Positions 1 through 8,000 of a stretch of 22,434 nucleotides of DNA are shown here, in pieces. The notes beneath the pieces are model-generated. The model was given only the letters and a program-made list of their open reading frames with translations. It had not been told where the DNA came from and did no database searches. Positions within the stretch are counted from its first letter, which is position 1. The number at the start of each line of letters is the position of its first letter. Made by a program: the position numbers and the translations under genes. The DNA comes from an uncultured Prevotella sp. (GTDB taxonomy: Bacteria; Bacteroidota; Bacteroidia; Bacteroidales; Bacteroidaceae). The stretch covers positions 1 through 22,434 of the forward strand of contig URRR01000037.1 in NCBI GenBank assembly GCA_900550365.1, read 5' to 3'.

Positions 1-256
1 TAATTTGTTGTGTAGAGCTATTTGTTGAGAGTTTGTTGAGGGTATAAGTGGTTGGTTCTCATAAAGATAACACCTATTTTCAACAATTCAACGTTTTACA
101 TGCCCTCACTTGGTACGCTGTAAAATGTACTTGTGGATTATTGGCTACCGCTCTATTCTCCGAAATGATTGCCGCAACGTTCCTTGGAGGCTTTGCGCCT
201 CCTGCCACTTGGGCGAACCTCCGCAGTGTTTTAGCATGGCATTAGATTTATGCAGA

Positions 257-298
257 CTATACCAAGGACACACTGTGTACATAACACACTCGGTATAG
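257..298. repeat. Inverted repeat, 7-bp arms
   Basis: CTATACC at 257-263 is the exact reverse complement of GGTATAG at 292-298, with 28 nt between. The spacer contains a small ACAC/GTGT pair. There is no neighbouring gene to which it can be assigned as an operator, so its function is unknown. Confidence 0.4.
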
Positions 299-527
299 CT
301 TACAAAGTAAAACGACAATATACAACTACTATACTTGGCAAGTTGCGCACAGAATATTATTACCTTGTCTTTTGCAAACTTCAAGAACAAAACAGGTCGT
401 GTCTGTTCCCTTGTTCTTTCTCAATGCAGCAGCCTTGATGTTTCATGCAAATTGTTAGGATTAAGGTCTGCCACCATAGGCATGAAGAGCCGAAAGGCAA
501 ATGTCTCGTCCTTTGTTCTTGGAGGAG

Positions 528-569
528 GGAGCGAGGTTATGTTTTGGGAACCCCAAAACTCCTCGCTCC
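528..569. repeat. Long near-perfect hairpin
   Basis: Outer arms GGAGCGAGG (528-536) and CCTCGCTCC (561-569) pair perfectly. Inner arms GTTTTGGG (541-548) and CCCAAAAC (552-559) also pair perfectly around a 3-nt loop. Between them is an internal loop of 4 nt (537-540) against 1 nt (560). This gives 17 paired bases in 42 nt. No T-run follows directly on either strand, so a simple intrinsic terminator is not well supported. It could be a structured RNA or a remnant of a small repeat element. Confidence 0.7.
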
Positions 570-688
570 ACCATGATGGCGGAGAAATTTTGCTCCCGAT
601 GGTCGCAAAAAGTGAGTGTACTAAGTGCAAACAGTATATCGAATGACAAAAATACAGGAACAAGGCTATCCTTTGCGGAAATGCAACT

Positions 689-1222
689 TTAAGAAAAAGA
701 ACGCTTCCTTCTTATTTTCATCAGCACCTGCCTTTTCGCAGAAGCTAATCCTGGGGATAGCACCTCTTGTTCCAACATGTCCAATGCCATCTTTAACTCG
801 CTGAGAAGTTCAGGATAATACTTCATTTGCTCATAAGCAAGCTTCATGCAATAAGCTCGTATAGCATATGGCTGAGCGCAAGCGGTAATCTTACTTACAC
901 AGAAGTCAATGAAATCTGAGCGGAGGGATTCTTCTTCAAATGGTTGGCGTAAAAGAATACTGAGCATTAGACGGCGTTTCCCAACATGTTCTTCTTTCAT
1001 CACTCGGTCAATCAGCTCATCATGTTTGCTGTAAAGCCACTCATTATTTGCTAAATCAAAATTTGATAGAACGTGCAGTGCATTGAATGCTACACGATTA
1101 TCCTCATCGAAAGTAAGCCGATAGAACTCTTCCTTTCGGTGGTCATTCTTATCACCTTGAGTGAGAAAGCACAGCTCAAGGATATTATCCTTGCTTATTC
1201 TACCAAATAGTTTTTGTTTCAT
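689..1222 (-). CDS. Small helical protein of unknown function
   Basis: This encodes 177 residues, almost entirely amphipathic helix, reminiscent of HEAT-like repeats: a stretch around FNALHVLSNFDL, then YSKHDELIDRVM, then LLRQPFEEESLRSDFIDF, ending in a basic tail. It has no signal peptide or membrane segment, so it should be cytoplasmic. The frame stays open back to a TTG at 1258, inside the upstream gene. I prefer the ATG at 1222, which lies 10 nt past the upstream stop (1233-1235) and begins MKQKLFG; similar small proteins that I recall start this way. It is the second gene of a leftward operon behind the outer-membrane barrel gene and is probably translationally coupled to it. The function is not recognised. 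Confidence 0.75.
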   Translation of the reverse strand: MKQKLFGRISKDNILELCFLTQGDKNDHRKEEFYRLTFDEDNRVAFNALHVLSNFDLANNEWLYSKHDELIDRVMKEEHVGKRRLMLSILLRQPFEEESLRSDFIDFCVSKITACAQPYAIRAYCMKLAYEQMKYYPELLSELKMALDMLEQEVLSPGLASAKRQVLMKIRRKRSFS

Positions 1223-1232
1223 ATCATGTGGC

Positions 1233-3326
1233 TTAATGTCCCATTCTTGATGTATCAACTTCCTTTACTTTCTTTTCTTTGTAACCACCGAACTTATATA
1301 TAACAGCAAAAGTGGCAGTAGCCCAATTGTTGTTAATTTTCATACGGTAATCTTGATTACCTTGTACGGAACGAGTGTCTGCCTTGTTGTTGAAGATGTT
1401 GCTGCCATTGATGCGCAATCCCCATTTCCCATCATGTGAAGTCCATTGTAACTTGGCATTCATTCTAAAGATAGGACTTACATCATAAACACCTTGTATT
1501 ACTTTTGACTGAAAGAAAGGGTTGAGTATAAGGCGCAAGTCTTGTGTGCTGCAAAGTTTTATAGATGCAGTACCTCCAAGTGCTGCTGTCAGCTTCTTGC
1601 GGTTGAATGGCAAATCGAAGAAATGGTCACTTTTGGCATGTTTATAGATTCCTACAGCAAACACATTACCGTTGAGCCATTTGCCAGCACCGAATATTGC
1701 AGAGGCTTGCAATCCAAAGCTATTCTCATAGTTGAAGTTGGTTTCCTTCAATATTACCGCCATACGGTCTGTTGGTTGGTACGGTAACTGCACAGAATAA
1801 TCAGGTTTCAGACTTGCAAAAGCCATCAGCGTATAACGTCTTTTAATCTGCCACATAAGGTTGACATTGTAATAAGAGTATGGTTTCAAATCAGGATTGC
1901 CATGTATCTCGGTATATGCCGATGAGTAAAATACACTGCTCATTGTTGACCAATAGCTCGGAAATTCAGAATTGGAACTGAATGACAAGTTGAGTAAATG
2001 GTTCTCGTTGATATTCCACAGGGCATTGAGTGACGGATATATGCGCCATTTGTCCCATATCGGTGAATGGTATTGTTCGGCTGCTGCGGATACTTCAAGA
2101 CTAATTGCCTTGTTTATCTGTTTGCTGAAACCTGCGTATATATTCCAAATACGTTCGTTGATGTCCACACTGCTTGTTGCATTAGGCAGAATGTTACCCT
2201 CTTTGTCGATGGTGTTCTGATAACTCTTGTTGCTTGTGAATTGTCCCTTTACACCATACGACAATCCCCAACCATGTGTAAAAGAATGGTTTTGGTCGGC
2301 TGCGAACATCCATTTGCTGATAGTCTGTTCACTGCCACTTGTAAGGTTGCGTTCCGTTTCTGTCGTATTTTCATCTGCATACATCGTACCGTCAAGTTTT
2401 TGTTGTTGAGGGGTACGATAGTTAGTGTACGAACCACTAATGTTAAGTCCAAAAGGAAGTGAGTAGTTTACATCAACATTGTGCAGATACACATGAGTGT
2501 CGTAATGCATTCCGCTTACACTTGAACCTGTAGTGTGATTGTTGGAGCAAGACTTTTGCCATTTTCCCGTATAGGCAATGTCAAGTCGATGGTTCTTGCT
2601 AAATGCATAATTCATACCAAGTCGGTAGTCATGAGCAATACCAAATGATTTCTGCCACGTTTCATCGTTGTAGTGAATACGCCCGTTATCCAATGGATGG
2701 TTGGCTATGCGTGAAGATTCACCATATGAATTGCCGTCAATAAATTGATATTGTGCATCCATTCCAAATTTGCCCCTCTGCATGGAAAGATAGAAATCTC
2801 CAAACTCTCTGGAATATTTGTTTTGCTGTAATCCTCCATTTATCTGTCCCGACAACTGATTTTTCCCTGCATAATCTTTCGTGACGATATTTATAGCCAT
2901 GCCACGAACATGATAACGTGCAGGAGCAGCAAGCATCACCTCTGCTTTAGCCAACTGTGCAGCAGGCATCGCTTTCAATCTGTCTGCAAGCTGTTCTTGC
3001 GTTAAAGTGGTCGCCTGTCCGTTGATGATAAGCGTTACCTCGTTTCCGGAAAACTTGATGCCACCATCGGTATCACTAACACCAGGAATACGTGTGAGAG
3101 CCTCATAGGCATTGTCGGCAGGTAGTTGTTTCATAAGTAACGGCATGTTATAGGATAACATACCTCGCTCTGCCTTAACGATAGGGCGCGAACCTTTGAC
3201 CATTATTTCGGGAAGGTTGTGCATCATGTTCTCCATTGTGAGCGAATCATTCTGCGTCTGAGTTTGAGCTTTCACGTTAGCAACTGAAAGTAGAAATAAT
3301 CCTAAAAGAAATACTTTGTTGTCCAT
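1233..3326 (-). CDS. Outer-membrane beta-barrel protein, TonB-dependent-receptor-like
   Basis: This 697-residue protein has a signal peptide (residues 1-20, cleavage after VKA). A short TonB-box-like segment (LPEIMVKGSRP, about 38-48) and a plug-like region (about 50-150) follow. The plug region has NAYEALTRIPGV and LIINGQ-type motifs. The remainder is beta-barrel. The tail ends FGGYKEKKVKEVDTSR plus a few residues, typical of the 'outer membrane beta-barrel family' (PF14905 type) in Bacteroidota as I recall it. It lacks the N-terminal carboxypeptidase-regulatory-like domain and any SusD partner, so it is not a SusC. The ligand is unknown; siderophore, peptide or metal uptake are all possible. 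It leads an operon with the small helical protein downstream. The candidate promoter has its -7 element at 3366-3373. Confidence 0.85.
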   Translation of the reverse strand: MDNKVFLLGLFLLSVANVKAQTQTQNDSLTMENMMHNLPEIMVKGSRPIVKAERGMLSYNMPLLMKQLPADNAYEALTRIPGVSDTDGGIKFSGNEVTLIINGQATTLTQEQLADRLKAMPAAQLAKAEVMLAAPARYHVRGMAINIVTKDYAGKNQLSGQINGGLQQNKYSREFGDFYLSMQRGKFGMDAQYQFIDGNSYGESSRIANHPLDNGRIHYNDETWQKSFGIAHDYRLGMNYAFSKNHRLDIAYTGKWQKSCSNNHTTGSSVSGMHYDTHVYLHNVDVNYSLPFGLNISGSYTNYRTPQQQKLDGTMYADENTTETERNLTSGSEQTISKWMFAADQNHSFTHGWGLSYGVKGQFTSNKSYQNTIDKEGNILPNATSSVDINERIWNIYAGFSKQINKAISLEVSAAAEQYHSPIWDKWRIYPSLNALWNINENHLLNLSFSSNSEFPSYWSTMSSVFYSSAYTEIHGNPDLKPYSYYNVNLMWQIKRRYTLMAFASLKPDYSVQLPYQPTDRMAVILKETNFNYENSFGLQASAIFGAGKWLNGNVFAVGIYKHAKSDHFFDLPFNRKKLTAALGGTASIKLCSTQDLRLILNPFFQSKVIQGVYDVSPIFRMNAKLQWTSHDGKWGLRINGSNIFNNKADTRSVQGNQDYRMKINNNWATATFAVIYKFGGYKEKKVKEVDTSRMGH

Positions 3327-3365
3327 ATTTTACCTTTCTAAGCTACATTATCTTTCTATAACTTT

Positions 3366-3373
3366 CAAAAGTA
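3366..3373 (-). promoter_or_regulatory. Candidate -7 element for the barrel gene
   Basis: On the minus strand this reads TACTTTTG, matching the Bacteroidota consensus TAnnTTTG exactly. The expected transcript start is about 3360, giving a leader of roughly 35 nt before the ATG at 3326. A clear TTTG -33 element is not visible at the expected spacing. Confidence 0.5.
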
Positions 3374-3583
3374 CGAAAAACAATCCATAAACGAGAACGT
3401 TTTGCTTTGTATTGTAGGAATGAGGACGACATTTAACATTTCTCTTACTTTTAATGCCGTATATGAAATTTATCTATGCTGCATTGATAATGTGTTGCTA
3501 CATTTGGAATAAGCCCACTTCCAACCCAAAATTAATAATCTATAAAAACAAAGCAAAAAGTGTCGTTTTTCAGATTTTAGATT

Positions 3584-3591
3584 TAATTTTG
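3584..3591 (+). promoter_or_regulatory. Promoter-like -7 element upstream of the truncated regulator
   Basis: TAATTTTG matches the TAnnTTTG consensus. A T-rich run at 3566-3570 sits roughly where a -33 element would be, but it is not TTTG. The only rightward open frame downstream is the AraC-type remnant, so this may be its surviving promoter, about 130 nt ahead of the remaining coding sequence. Confidence 0.4.
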
Positions 3592-3604
3592 CATCCGAAA
3601 AGAG

Positions 3605-3619
3605 TTGTTTGGCAAACAA
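3605..3619. repeat. 15-bp palindrome, possible operator
   Basis: TTGTTTGGCAAACAA is a perfect 7-bp inverted repeat around one central base. It begins about 14 nt after the end of the -7-like element, over or just past the predicted transcript start, a classic repressor position. A second GGCAAAC half-site follows at 3620-3626. No cognate regulator can be named. Confidence 0.4.
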
Positions 3620-3717
3620 GGCAAACTTATGTAGAATGTAGAAGTTAATACTATTGCCAAGTCATTACCTCTATTGAGGAGGAACACTCATAAATCGCTC
3701 ATTTTAAGCTATTCTGA

Positions 3718-4047
3718 AGATTTTGGCAGAATTTTATTGAAAAAGACAAGCTGTACACTAATCCAGACCTTAAGATGGCAGACCTTGCAAAGCATTTGAA
3801 TCTCTCGGCGAGCAAACTGTCACAAGTGTTCAACCTGTATCTCAAGGAAAATTATTACGACTTTATCAACCGTTACCGTCTTGAAGAGTTCAAGCGCCTC
3901 ATTGCTGACGGTGAGTATGAACGCTATACGCTGACTGCCCTCAGCGAAAAGTGCGGCTTTAAGAAGTCGAGCTTCTTCTCAGCCTTCAGGAAGTTTGAGG
4001 GCATGACTCCGGCCGAATATCTGAAGAAGCACGGTATAAAGCTGTGA
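3718..4047 (+). pseudogene. C-terminal remnant of an AraC-family regulator
   Basis: The ATG at 3775 gives 90 residues containing a whole AraC-type double helix-turn-helix: MADLAKHLNLSASKLSQVF as helix set one, then NYYDFINRYRLEEFKRLIA, then the second set TLTALSEKCGFKKSSFFSAF and the family-typical ending MTPAEYLKK. Family-like sequence continues in frame upstream of that ATG (FIEKDKLYTNPDLK, about 3733-3774) to a TGA at 3715-3717. The homology therefore starts before the only usable start codon. Intact relatives carry a long N-terminal part, either membrane helices or a hybrid two-component sensor, which is absent here. I read it as a 5'-truncated gene. A short DNA-binding protein could still be made from 3775. 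Confidence 0.7.
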
Positions 4048-4144
4048 CGCCGGCATGGCTTGACAGGCCATGAGGTAATATGTAGTTCTCTCCGTTCTTT
4101 ATTTCTTCCTTTCTTTTTTTATATTTTCTGTTATTCTGTTCACT

Positions 4145-4201
4145 CATCGCCGTCGCGACGTAGCGTCAGGGCAACCCTGACGGGTTGTGGCGGCCGCGAT
4201 G
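4145..4201. repeat. Nested GC-rich hairpin
   Basis: The inner stem CGTCAGGG (4164-4171) pairs perfectly with CCCTGACG (4175-4182) around a 3-nt loop. The outer arms CATCGC (4145-4150) and GCGATG (4196-4201) are also exact complements. The right flank contains the palindrome GCGGCCGC. A pyrimidine-rich tract precedes it and no T-run follows. It could be a leftward terminator or an interspersed palindromic element. Confidence 0.5.
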
Positions 4202-4339
4202 TCTGTTGGTGATGGCGGCAATCGCTACATCTGATATTCTGCCCGCCATATTTTCAGCTGTGACCTTAGCGGTGAGCATGACACGCTTTTTAACAAAAAC
4301 AAAGCCTTAAGACATGCCGGCAATTGTCGGCTACGGTCT

Positions 4340-4418
4340 GTCTAAATTAGTCGGACCGTGCGTATTGCACTGATTTTCAGATAAATACATGATTTGGAAT
4401 CGTGTCTAAATCATTCGG
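4340..4418. repeat. Pair of 15-nt direct repeats upstream of the sigma gene
   Basis: GTCTAAATTAGTCGG at 4340-4354 and GTCTAAATCATTCGG at 4404-4418 match at 13 of 15 positions and are 64 nt apart. The first copy overlaps an inverted repeat (4333-4340 with 4352-4359, 8 pairs including one G:T). They lie 20-130 nt upstream of the promoter for the PUL 1 sigma factor, so a paired activator or repressor site is plausible. The binding protein is unknown. Confidence 0.4.
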
Positions 4419-4439
4419 TTGTAAAGCTGTTAAAAATGC

Positions 4440-4470
4440 TTGACTTACATCAATTTTTGTTCTAATTTTG
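4440..4470 (+). promoter_or_regulatory. Promoter of the PUL 1 sigma factor
   Basis: A TTG at 4440-4442 is followed after 20 nt by TAATTTTG at 4463-4470. This matches the Bacteroidota primary-sigma pattern (TTTG -33, TAnnTTTG -7) well. Transcription should begin near 4477, leaving a leader of about 30 nt before the ATG at 4507. The gene therefore looks transcribed by the housekeeping sigma factor rather than by itself. Confidence 0.6.
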
Positions 4471-4506
4471 CCTTCGTGAAACAAAAATCATGAAAACCTT
4501 ACAACA

Positions 4507-5025
4507 ATGGAAACAATACCTGAAAGCAACAACCGCGAACTCGTGGCCTCTCTATATAAGAGGTATTATGGAGACTTGCTCGCTTACCTGACGGCTTACA
4601 CCCATGACGTGATGGAGGCCGAGGACATGCTGCAGGAGCTTTTCGTCAAGGTGTTGTCTCTTGACGTTATCACTGAGGCTACCGCCAAGAGTCTGCTGCT
4701 CGTAATGACGCGGCGCATGATAACAGACGATGCCCGTCATAAGGCTTTTCTGCATCGGGCCGAGAAAGGACTTGCTTACAGCGTGTCGCAGTTTGACAGC
4801 TATTCGGTGGTGCACAAGCTTGAGGCTGACGAGGTAATCTGCAAGGTGCGCAGCATAGTATCATCCATGCCGGCCAAGCGTGCCGAGATATATGAGATGT
4901 ACCGCCGTGACGGGTTTACTGCTCAGGAGATAGCCGAGCGGCTGAACATCAGCCGGCGGACTGTTGAGACGCACGTCTACCTTGCGTCGCGCACGGTGAG
5001 AAGACGCCTGCGCGGAATAATCTGA
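4507..5025 (+). CDS. ECF-type RNA polymerase sigma factor (orphan)
   Basis: This 172-residue cytoplasmic protein has sigma-70 region 2 at about residues 12-78 (LYKRYYGDLLAYLTAYTHD through the acidic AEDMLQELF) and region 4 at about 110-168. The region 4 helix-turn-helix is FTAQEIAERLNISRRTVETH. Its size and layout match Bacteroidota ECF sigma factors. It ends 45 nt before susC and has its own promoter, so it very likely directs or boosts susC transcription. No FecR-like anti-sigma gene is adjacent, and the downstream SusC lacks the STN domain that normally feeds such a loop. How its activity is restrained is therefore unclear. A LuxR-type response regulator is less likely because region 2 is present. 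Confidence 0.85.
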   Translation: METIPESNNRELVASLYKRYYGDLLAYLTAYTHDVMEAEDMLQELFVKVLSLDVITEATAKSLLLVMTRRMITDDARHKAFLHRAEKGLAYSVSQFDSYSVVHKLEADEVICKVRSIVSSMPAKRAEIYEMYRRDGFTAQEIAERLNISRRTVETHVYLASRTVRRRLRGII

Positions 5026-5026
5026 C

Positions 5027-5059
5027 ATGAAAAATATTTTTTACAAACCTAACCAATAA
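5027..5059 (+). other. Ten-codon leader-like ORF between sigma gene and susC
   Basis: An ATG two bases past the sigma-factor stop opens the frame MKNIFYKPNQ and closes with TAA at 5057-5059, 11 nt before the susC start. It could couple translation across the gap or act as a leader peptide. At this length it may equally be chance. Confidence 0.15.
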
Positions 5060-5070
5060 TAGTCGTACTT

Positions 5071-8000
5071 ATGAGACGAAATCTTATCAAATTTTGTCTG
5101 GTGGCCGGACTTATAGTACCGTGCATGCCTGTTCAGGCGGTGCAGGGAACAAGTCCCGCCGTTACCCAGCAGCAGACCGTCAAGGGGCACGTTGTCGATG
5201 AGGCAGGCGAGCCTATGATTGGCGTGACAGTTCAGGTCGTAGGCAAAAGCGGAGGTGCCGTGACCGATATTGATGGTAATTTCTCCGTCAGCGTACCTAA
5301 CGGAACGCAGCTAAAGCTCACTTACCTGGGATATACTGACCAGATAGTGACGGTTAACGGTCCTACCATTACGGTGAAGATGACCGAGGACAGAACCGAG
5401 CTTGAGGAAGTGGTGGTAGTAGGTTTCGGTACGCAGAAGAAAGAGTCGCTCACCGGTGCGGTGACCGTTGTTGACTCCAAGATGTTCGAGAACAAGGGCG
5501 GTCTGTCGTCACCGCTGCAGGCTCTGCAGGGACAGGTGCCCGGCGTGATGATTACGCGTTCGTCAAGCGCGCCGGGCGACGAGAGCTGGAGCATGAGCCT
5601 GCGCGGAGCCTCGTCAATGAACTCTACCGAGCCGCTTATCGTCATTGACGGCGTGGCTTACAACAGCGTGAACGACATGCGTCTGCTTAACCCTGACGAC
5701 ATAGAGTCAATCAACTTCCTGAAAGACGGCTCGGCCGCTATTTACGGTAGCCGTGCGGCCGGCGGAGTAGTGCTCATCACTACGAAGAAGGGCAAAGAGG
5801 GCAAGATGCGCGTTGAGTACAGCGGCAGCGCAACGCTTAAGACTGTAGGTCTTATGCCTGAGCTGATGAACATCGACCAGTGGTCAACCGGACTTATGCA
5901 GGCTCTCGTGAACGACGGGCAGACCAACGACTCGTGGATGGCTTACGCCTGGCTGGCGCAGATGTATAAGGGACACTACATCGACCTGCAGGTGTCGCCC
6001 AGCCCCTTCGGCACGGGCGCGTTTACCGACGTGGCCGACTTCGTCTTTGACGACTCTGTTGACTGGCTCGGAACGCTTTTCGGCAGCTCGTGGAGCACTA
6101 ACCACAGCCTCTCTCTCTCCGGCGGCACTGACAGGATGTCTTACCGCATCTCGGGCAACTTTCTTTATGACGGCAGCCCCCTGCAGTATGGCAAGAATAA
6201 TAACCGCCGCTTTAACCTGCGTTTCAACAACACGTATAAGTTCAACAGGATTTTCTCTCTTGAGAGCAGCATAGCCTACAGCCGCCAGGAGCAGGTGGCC
6301 CCGACGCAGATCAGCCAGGCGCTTACCACGAGCCTGCCTATGCCGGGTCTGCCCCTGCAGACGCTTGACGGCAAGCCTTACGCCTGGGGTACGTGGAAAT
6401 CGCCGCTGGCACAGGTGGAGTATGGCGGCGACAACAAGCTGAGCGTGTCGTCAATCAACATCAGCGAGACGCTGCGCGCGGAGATTACCGACTGGCTCGA
6501 CGCAAGCGTGAACATTGGCTACAACACGTCAGAGGCGCGCCGCAGCACCGTGCAGAACCCGATAACTTATTATAACTATGTAGGCAACTCTGCCATTCTT
6601 ACGTCTCCGACACAAGAGGAATCATATTTCCGCCAGACGTCTACACGCACTGACTTCTACAGCTTCTCGGGCTATGTGAACGCTCACAGGACTTTCTGGG
6701 ACGACCATAACTTCAGCCTCATGCTCGGCGCGCAGTATGAGCTGAAGGACATGGAGGGCTTCGGCGCCGAATACACTGACATTATTGACGGCATTGACGT
6801 GATTAACGGCAACGGCACGCTGACGCTGTACAACACTGACGCCACTACCAATTACCGCAACGCCATAATGTCTTACTTCGGACGTTTCAACTATGATTAC
6901 AAGGGCAAATATCTCTTAGAGTTTAACGGGCGTTACGACGGCAGCTCAAAGTTTCTGCCGGAGAACCGCTGGGACTTCTTCTGGGGCGTGTCGGCCGGAT
7001 GGCGCATCAGCGAGGAGGCGTGGCTGAAGAACGTCAAGTGGCTAAGCAACCTGAAGCTGCGCGCGTCTTACGCCGAGATGGGTTCGCAGAGCGGCATCGA
7101 CAACTACGACGGCTACCAGTTCTACAACCTTAACTCGCTAAGCGGCGCCTACGTGGGCAGCGATCTGCTTAACTATATCGCCACGAACGGCAAGTTTGCC
7201 TCTACCACGCGTCAGTGGGAGCGCATCAAGAACTATAACATAGCCATCGACTTCGGCTTCTTCAACAACAAGCTTACAGGTACGATTGAGGCCTTCATGA
7301 AGAAGAACGACAACATGCTCGTTGCCATCACTTATCCTGCCGTGCTGGGCGATTCAGCCCCTACGGCCAACTCGGGTAAGTTCAAGGACTGGGGCTTCGA
7401 GGGCAGCATCAATTATGCCTTCAGGATAGGCCGGGTGAACGCTCACGTGGGCGGCGACATTACCTTTGCACGCAACGAGCTGACCGACTATGGCGGCACC
7501 AGCGTCATGGCTTCGGGCTATACCAGCACACAGCAGGGCTATCCGCTGAACTCTATCTTCGGCCTGCGCTACGGCGGCAAGATACAGAACGAGGAGATGC
7601 TCGAGGCTTACCTGGCCAAGTATTATGAGAACAACGGCATAGGCATGCCGGCCAACCTGCGCGTGGGCGACAACATGTTCTGCGACGAGAACGGCGACGG
7701 CCGCCTCGACTACAGAGACTATATCTACCTGGGCAGCGACACGCCCGAGATTTCTTACGGCTTCAACTTCGGCGCAGAGTGGAAGGGTATTGACATCAAC
7801 GTGGTGTTCCAGGGCTCGGCCAACCGCTTTGTTTACCGCGGCATCAACAACTTTACCGTGCCGTTCCGCAACAAGTACCAGAACTTCACGACGTCTTGCT
7901 TCGGCAACGTGTGGAGCGTTGACAACCCCGACGCCTACTACTCGCCCTTCACAACCGACAGCAACATAGTAAACTATAACTATCAGGCCAGCTCGCTGAC

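Larger units (their letters stand above)
1..688. other. Gene-free, hairpin-rich stretch
   Basis: No convincing gene is seen here. The open frames are short, overlap on both strands, are rich in Cys, His and Trp, and show no domain. The stretch holds several inverted repeats: a 6-bp hairpin at 186-191/197-202 (GGAGGC with a 5-nt loop), a 7-bp pair at 257-263/292-298, and a long hairpin at 528-569. The first 45 bases contain three loose copies of TTTGTTG. It lies downstream of the leftward gene ending at 689. It could be a decayed mobile element or an untranslated RNA locus, and I cannot tell which. Confidence 0.5.
3327..3717. other. Intergenic region between barrel gene and regulator remnant
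   Basis: This AT-rich divergent spacer has no supported gene; the 64-codon frame at 3454-3648 shows no domain. It holds a leftward promoter for the barrel gene, a rightward promoter-like element at 3584-3591, a 15-bp palindrome at 3605-3619, and a tandem GGCAAAC pair (3611-3617 and 3620-3626). Base composition appears to shift from AT-rich to more GC-rich at about 3700-3770. Confidence 0.5.
4048..4506. other. Regulatory intergenic region upstream of PUL 1
   Basis: There is no gene in these 459 bp. In order they hold: a hairpin just after the remnant's stop (CATGGC at 4054-4059 with GCCATG at 4067-4072); a pyrimidine-rich tract (about 4084-4144); a nested GC-rich hairpin (4145-4201); a near-palindrome around 4315-4332 (GCCGGCAATTGTCGGC); an inverted repeat at 4333-4359; two copies of a 15-nt direct repeat; and a good promoter for the sigma-factor gene. 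Confidence 0.55.

Noticed and set aside
145..663. Overlapping short open frames on both strands in the left stretch
   Set aside because: They are short, mutually overlapping, Cys/Trp-rich with no domain, and run through strong hairpins. None shows coding-like composition.
1542..2462. Plus-strand frames of 60-131 codons
   Set aside because: They lie antisense within the beta-barrel gene and have no signal or domain; they are frame shadows.
4552..4864. Minus-strand frames opposite the first sigma factor
   Set aside because: They are antisense shadows of a clear ECF sigma gene.
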